A program made the translations under genes and the position numbers. Under the pieces are notes generated by a model, which saw only the letters and a list, made by a program, of their open reading frames with translations, had not been told where the DNA came from and made no database searches. This document shows, in pieces, positions 58,956 through 64,000 of a stretch of 64,000 nucleotides of DNA. The stretch's first letter is position 1; every line of letters begins with the position of its first letter. This stretch comes from Superficieibacter sp. 1612_C1 (GTDB lineage: Bacteria > Pseudomonadota > Gammaproteobacteria > Enterobacterales > Enterobacteriaceae). The stretch is from NCBI RefSeq assembly GCF_015234305.1, contig NZ_JADGMI010000005.1, positions 62,001 to 126,000 of the forward strand, given 5' to 3'.

Positions 58956-60362
58956 ATGAACACGAGTAAACTGTCAGTAAAAGAGAAAATTGGCTACGGA
59001 ATGGGTGACGCCGGATGTAACATCATCTTTGGTGCCATCATGTTGTTTGTTAATTACTTTTATACGGACATCTTCGGTCTTGCGCCAGCGCTGGTCGGCG
59101 TATTACTGCTCTCCATCCGGGTAATCGACGCGGTCACCGATCCGATTATGGGCGCACTGGCCGACCGGACGCGCAGTAAATATGGGCGTTTCCGGCCCTG
59201 GCTGCTGTGGGTGGCCTTCCCCTACGCGCTGTTCAGCGTGTTGATGTTTACCACCCCCGAATGGAGCTACAGCAGCAAGGTTATCTATGCGTTTGTGACC
59301 TACTTCCTGCTGTCGATTACCTACACCGCCATCAATATCCCTTACTGCTCACTGGGCAGCGTGATCACCAACGATCCGAAAGAGCGTGTCGCCTGTCAGT
59401 CTTATCGCTTTGTGATGGTCGGCATTGCCACGCTGCTGCTGTCGCTGACCTTGCTGCCGATGGCCGACTGGTTTGGCGGCGCAAACAAAGCGAAAGGCTA
59501 CCAGATGGCGATGACCGTGCTGGCGTTCATCGGTATGTGCATGTTTCTGTTCTGCTTTGCCACGGTCCGCGAGCGCGTACGTCCGGCGGTACCCACCAAT
59601 GACGAACTGAAAAAAGATCTGAAAGACGTGTGGAAGAACGATCAGTGGGTGCGCATTTTACTGCTGACGCTGTGCAACGTCTGCCCCGGCTTTATCCGTA
59701 TGGCCGCCACCATGTACTACGTGACGTGGGTGATGGGCCAGAGCACGCATTTTGCTACCCTGTTCATCAGCCTCGGCGTGGTCGGGATGATGATCGGCAG
59801 TATGCTGGCGAAAGTGCTCACCGACCGCTGGTGCAAGCTGAAAGTCTTCTTCTGGACCAACATCGCGCTGGCCATCTTCTCCTGCGCTTTTTACTTCTTT
59901 GATCCGCACGCCACGGTCACCATCGTTGTTCTCTATTTCCTGCTCAATGTTCTGCACCAGATCCCCTCCCCGCTGCACTGGTCACTGATGGCGGACGTGG
60001 ACGACTATGGCGAGTGGAAAACCGGCAAGCGCATTACCGGTATTAGTTTCTCCGGCAACCTGTTTTTCCTGAAGCTGGGCCTGGCGATTGCCGGAGCGAT
60101 GGTGGGTTTTCTGCTCTCCTGGTACGGTTATGATGCGGGCGCGAAGGCGCAAAGCGCAACGGCGATTAACGGCATTGTCCTGCTATTTACCGTTATCCCC
60201 GGTATCGGCTACTTGATCACCGCCGGTGTCGTTCGGTTGCTGAAAGTGAACCGCGAATTTATGCAGCAGATCCAGACCGATCTGGAAAAACGCCGCGTTA
60301 ACTATCGCGAGCTAAACGAGTATCAGGAACTGCCAACGACTGAAAAAACAAGGAATGCCTGA
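58956..60362 (+). CDS. GPH-family glycoside/pentoside:cation symporter
   Basis: 468 residues, twelve transmembrane segments, glycoside-pentoside-hexuronide (MFS_2) family, like YagG/YicJ/XynT. Early signature GYGMGDAGCN and the conserved loop MGALADRTRSKYGRFRPWLL. ATG 58956 lies behind GGGAGAG. Coupled to the glycosidase gene by TGATG, so the substrate is probably a short arabinoside or xyloside. Confidence 0.9.
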   Translation: MNTSKLSVKEKIGYGMGDAGCNIIFGAIMLFVNYFYTDIFGLAPALVGVLLLSIRVIDAVTDPIMGALADRTRSKYGRFRPWLLWVAFPYALFSVLMFTTPEWSYSSKVIYAFVTYFLLSITYTAINIPYCSLGSVITNDPKERVACQSYRFVMVGIATLLLSLTLLPMADWFGGANKAKGYQMAMTVLAFIGMCMFLFCFATVRERVRPAVPTNDELKKDLKDVWKNDQWVRILLLTLCNVCPGFIRMAATMYYVTWVMGQSTHFATLFISLGVVGMMIGSMLAKVLTDRWCKLKVFFWTNIALAIFSCAFYFFDPHATVTIVVLYFLLNVLHQIPSPLHWSLMADVDDYGEWKTGKRITGISFSGNLFFLKLGLAIAGAMVGFLLSWYGYDAGAKAQSATAINGIVLLFTVIPGIGYLITAGVVRLLKVNREFMQQIQTDLEKRRVNYRELNEYQELPTTEKTRNA

Positions 60363-61312
60363 TGGAAAATTGGCCTAATCCCTTTATTACACAGCGTGCC
60401 GATCCGTTTATTCTGCACCATGACGGCAGCTATTACTTTATTGCCTCGGTGCCGGAATACGATCGGCTGGAGATCCGCCGTGCCAGCAGCATTGATGGGC
60501 TGCGCTGCGCCGAGCCTGTGGTCGTCTGGCGCAAACCTGCCACCGGACCGATGTGCGAACTTATCTGGGCACCGGAACTGCACAACATCAACGGCATGTG
60601 GGTGATCTATTTCGCGGCTGCCCACACTCAGGCGCTGGATTCACTCGGGATGTTCCAGCACCGGATGTACGCGCTGACCTGCGAGGATAGTGACCCGCTC
60701 AGCGGCAAATGGATTGAGCGCGGCCAGGTCAAAACGCCGTTTGACACTTTCTGCCTGGACGCCACCACCTTTCACCATCAGGGCAAACAGTGGTATCTGT
60801 GGGCGCAAAAAGCGCCGGAGATCGCGGGCAACTCCAATATCTACCTGGCAGAACTGGAAAATCCCTGGACGATTAAAGGCGAGCCGGTGATGCTCAGTAA
60901 GCCGGAATATGAGTGGGAATGCCGGGGATTTCTGGTCAACGAAGGGCCAGCGGTACTGGTGCACGGCGATAAGCTCTTTGTCAGCTACTCCGCCAGCGCC
61001 ACGGATGAGAACTACTGCATGGGGCTGCTGTGGATTGACCTGAACGCCGATATGACCAGGCCGGAGAACTGGCATAAATCGCCGCAGCCGGTATTCAGAA
61101 CCAGCTATGAAAATCGCCAGTACGGGCCGGGGCATAACAGCTTTACCCGCACGCCGGAGGGCGATGACGTGCTGGTTTATCATGCGCGTAATTACACGGA
61201 GATTGAGGGCGACCCACTGTACGATCCCAATCGCCATACTCGCCTGAAACTGATTCACTGGCAGGAAAACGGGATGCCGGATTTCGGCATCCCGCCTGCG
61301 GATACGGAGTAA
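60362..61312 (+). CDS. GH43 family glycosidase, probably exo-alpha-L-arabinofuranosidase
   Basis: 316 residues, five-bladed propeller of family GH43. Catalytic triad positions visible: Asp14 (RADPFI), Asp133 (CLDATTF) and Glu194 (VNEGPAV). Segments such as VPEYDRLEIRRA, YSASATDENYC and YGPGHNSFT match what I recall of subfamily GH43_26 exo-1,5-alpha-L-arabinofuranosidases. No signal peptide, so it acts in the cytoplasm on oligosaccharides imported by the adjacent symporter. Exact substrate is inference. Confidence 0.87.
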   Translation: MENWPNPFITQRADPFILHHDGSYYFIASVPEYDRLEIRRASSIDGLRCAEPVVVWRKPATGPMCELIWAPELHNINGMWVIYFAAAHTQALDSLGMFQHRMYALTCEDSDPLSGKWIERGQVKTPFDTFCLDATTFHHQGKQWYLWAQKAPEIAGNSNIYLAELENPWTIKGEPVMLSKPEYEWECRGFLVNEGPAVLVHGDKLFVSYSASATDENYCMGLLWIDLNADMTRPENWHKSPQPVFRTSYENRQYGPGHNSFTRTPEGDDVLVYHARNYTEIEGDPLYDPNRHTRLKLIHWQENGMPDFGIPPADTE

Positions 61313-61330
61313 GCGGCTACGGCACGTTAA

Positions 61331-62185
61331 TCAGATTAGCGTGCCGTAAATCGTCAGTAACGCCACAATGACGACCAGCACGAACGAGGTCTTCTTCGCC
61401 ATTGAAACCGCCGCTTTCGGCGTCTCAACCCGATCAACATGCGGCTCGCGGGCCAGCGAGAACTGCGCCAGCCGCGTCAGCACCTGATACTGCGCAGTGT
61501 GACGATCGCCCAGCGAGGCAAACCACGCGGGCAGCGCTTTTTCCCCGTGTCCGATCAGCGCGTAAATCACGCCGACCAGCCGCACCGGGACCCAGTCCAG
61601 AATATGCAGAATAAAATCGATTCCTGAATGCAGGCGATGATGAGGCGTCTGGTAACGCGCCAGCCACGATTGCCAGGCGCGCAGAAACGCGTAGCCCACC
61701 AGCGTCACCGGCCCCCACACGCCGCCCACGATAAACCAGAACAGCGGGGCCAGATAGTAGCGAAAGTTGATCCACAGCAGCGCGTTTTGCAGTTCGCGCA
61801 GATACTCCCGTTCGTCGCAGCCGGGCGGCACGCCGTGGATCAGCGTTAGCTCGCTGGCCATGGCGTCGCGTGCGTGGCTGTCATTGCGGGCCGCGGCTTT
61901 CAGATAGGCATGATAGTGCAGGCGCGCTTTGCCTGCGCCAATGCAGAGAAGCCCGAGCAGGATCCACGCCACCAGCAGCGGCACGTTAAAAAACAGGCCG
62001 TACAGCGCGCGCAGCAGCAGAAACGTCACCAGCATGATGGCGATAGTCATCAGCAGGGTTCGCGCCATGGAAAAACGGTGGACGCGTCGGAACAGCACTT
62101 CCAGCCGATGATCGAGCTGCCAGTGTTCCCCCAGCTTAAACAAGCGCTCGGCAATCAGCACCAGCAAAATGGTAAAAAGCGTCAT
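61331..62185 (-). CDS. ampE: Regulatory membrane protein AmpE
   Basis: 284-residue inner-membrane protein with four hydrophobic segments, as in E. coli. Co-transcribed with ampD (ATGA overlap). Its role in beta-lactamase induction is minor or unclear. Confidence 0.95.
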   Translation of the reverse strand: MTLFTILLVLIAERLFKLGEHWQLDHRLEVLFRRVHRFSMARTLLMTIAIMLVTFLLLRALYGLFFNVPLLVAWILLGLLCIGAGKARLHYHAYLKAAARNDSHARDAMASELTLIHGVPPGCDEREYLRELQNALLWINFRYYLAPLFWFIVGGVWGPVTLVGYAFLRAWQSWLARYQTPHHRLHSGIDFILHILDWVPVRLVGVIYALIGHGEKALPAWFASLGDRHTAQYQVLTRLAQFSLAREPHVDRVETPKAAVSMAKKTSFVLVVIVALLTIYGTLI

Positions 62186-62745
62186 GGCATCTCCTTTTCT
62201 GACGAGGCAGTGACCAGGGCCCGAAATTTTGCCCAGTCAAATGCGGAGCCGGGATCGGTTTTACGTCCGGGGGCAATATCGCAGTGTCCGGTCATATTGT
62301 CGGCGATTGCCGGGTAGAGCTTAATCAACGTGCGGGTAATAGCGGCCAGCTGTTGATATTGTGCATCGGTATACGGCTGCGTGTCCGTCCCCTCCAGTTC
62401 AATACCAATGGAAAAGTCATTACACTTTTCGCGCCCTTGATAGCAGGAAACGCCCGCGTGCCAGGCCCGTTTATTGAAAGGAACATACTGCACGATTTCA
62501 CCGTCGCGGCGAATCAGACAATGGGCAGAAACGCGCAGATGAACAATTTCAGCAAAAAAAGGATGTGCGTGCGGGTCGAGGGTGCCGGTAAACAGGGCAT
62601 CGATCCACGGGCCGCCGAATTCGCCAGGAGGAAGGCTGATATTGTGCACCACCAATAAAGAAGGAGACTCGTCATCCGGGCGGCAATCGAAATGCGGGGA
62701 CGGAACCCGTCGCGCCTCTGCCAGCCAGCCCTCGTGTAAATACAT
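62182..62745 (-). CDS. ampD: 1,6-anhydro-N-acetylmuramyl-L-alanine amidase AmpD
   Basis: Cytosolic zinc amidase of cell-wall recycling; loss of function derepresses ampC in Citrobacter and Enterobacter. 187 residues from ATG 62745 ([11 protein letters not shown]), matching the family; the frame extends 20 codons upstream. Zinc ligands: His in VVHNISLP, His in TGHCDIAPG and the Asp in [10 protein letters not shown]. No disabling change is visible. Confidence 0.96.
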   Translation of the reverse strand: MYLHEGWLAEARRVPSPHFDCRPDDESPSLLVVHNISLPPGEFGGPWIDALFTGTLDPHAHPFFAEIVHLRVSAHCLIRRDGEIVQYVPFNKRAWHAGVSCYQGREKCNDFSIGIELEGTDTQPYTDAQYQQLAAITRTLIKLYPAIADNMTGHCDIAPGRKTDPGSAFDWAKFRALVTASSEKEMP

Positions 62746-62763
62746 ACAGAATCTCCTTATTAG

Positions 62764-63726
<963 letters not shown>

Positions 63727-64000
63727 TTTTTCCTCATTTTGAATAGCGGTTGAGAGTGATGTCAAATAGCCCGTAGTCATCGGGGCGACCGTCGGGTTGG
63801 GCCTCCCTCCGGGAACCCAATCCCGACGTTTCCCCTGTTAACCCTTAATGTCAGTAACTTCGGTTCCGTTTTTCGTATCGCCTCGCAGCGCGATGTAACG
63901 CCTGTGCAACGCAGTTAAAAAGTCCTGAAAGCATCTTCAGGTCTGGTTTTTTCTCACTCGCCCGCTCGCGTTTCCCCTGCCAGAGTGCTCGCATTTACCG
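63727..64000. other. Structured segment at right edge with a 47-codon frame
   Basis: In E. coli ppdD would follow nadC at this distance, but its start is not seen. A strong hairpin at 63789-63828 pairs CCGTCGGGTTGGG with CCCAATCCCGACG (one bulge). On the minus strand 63994-63851 is a 47-codon ATG frame (MRALWQGKRERASEKKPDLK..., ending RRYEKRNRSY), basic and helix-like, whose stop is 23 nt before the hairpin. I cannot name either; a C4- or P4-type immunity RNA region at a prophage edge is one possibility. Confidence 0.4.

Noticed and set aside
62182-62745. Inactivating mutation in ampD
   Set aside because: Length and zinc-ligand motifs are intact, so nothing suggests a derepressed ampC phenotype from this gene.

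Overview
The window is chromosomal DNA of an enterobacterium, most like Citrobacter or a near relative of Escherichia/Salmonella. The backbone matches, gene for gene and in order, the E. coli K-12 region around 2-4 min read in reverse: mrcB (first 8 codons only), hrpB, thpR, sfsA, dksA, gluQ, pcnB, folK, panB, panC, panD, yadE, yadI, yadH, yadG, can, hpt, gcd, cueO, yacC, speE, speD, yacL, acnB, yacH, lpd, aceF, aceE, pdhR, aroP, ampE, ampD, nadC. Protein lengths are nearly all identical to the E. coli ones. REP/BIME repeats of the Salmonella/Citrobacter type and one ERIC element support the placement. I see no rRNA, tRNA, insertion sequence or CRISPR array.

Layout. 1-9.7 kb: RNA and vitamin housekeeping genes (dksA-gluQ, pcnB-folK, the pantothenate genes panB-panC-panD). 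9.7-17 kb: a seven-gene chaperone-usher fimbrial operon (pilin, chaperone, usher, three minor subunits, two-domain adhesin). It has the same gene order as E. coli yadN-ecpD-htrE-yadMLKC but lies after panD instead of between folK and panB. 17-24.6 kb: yadE, yadI, the yadGH exporter, can, hpt, and gcd with a consensus CRP site. 24.8-34.8 kb: an inserted citrate-fermentation module. Its minus-strand genes run transporter (2HCT family), FAH-family enzyme, citC, citD, citE, citF, citX, citG, and a CitA/CitB two-component system is divergent. It has no oadGAB. 35-42.4 kb: cueO, yacC, speED, yacL, then four accessory genes: a basic 82-aa protein overlapping a small tyrosine phosphatase, and a divergent pair of exported DUF proteins. 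42.4-55.4 kb: acnB, yacH, a DUF2950 gene, and the pyruvate dehydrogenase genes pdhR-aceE-aceF-lpd. 55.7-56.9 kb: a decayed type VI secretion effector (Hcp fused to a pyocin-S domain). 57.4-61.3 kb: aroP and an inserted two-gene arabinoside/pentoside module (GPH symporter plus GH43). 61.3-64 kb: ampE-ampD and divergent nadC, then an unexplained structured segment at the right edge.

The conserved backbone carries variable genes at several fixed junctions: panD/yadE, gcd/cueO, yacL/acnB, yacH/lpd, pdhR/aroP, aroP/ampE and probably nadC/right edge. The most unusual item is the Hcp-pyocin_S effector relic, broken by a one-base slip in a homopolymer and a TAG. Next are the citrate module, in which a FAH-family enzyme sits where an oxaloacetate-consuming step is needed, and the small phosphatase pair.
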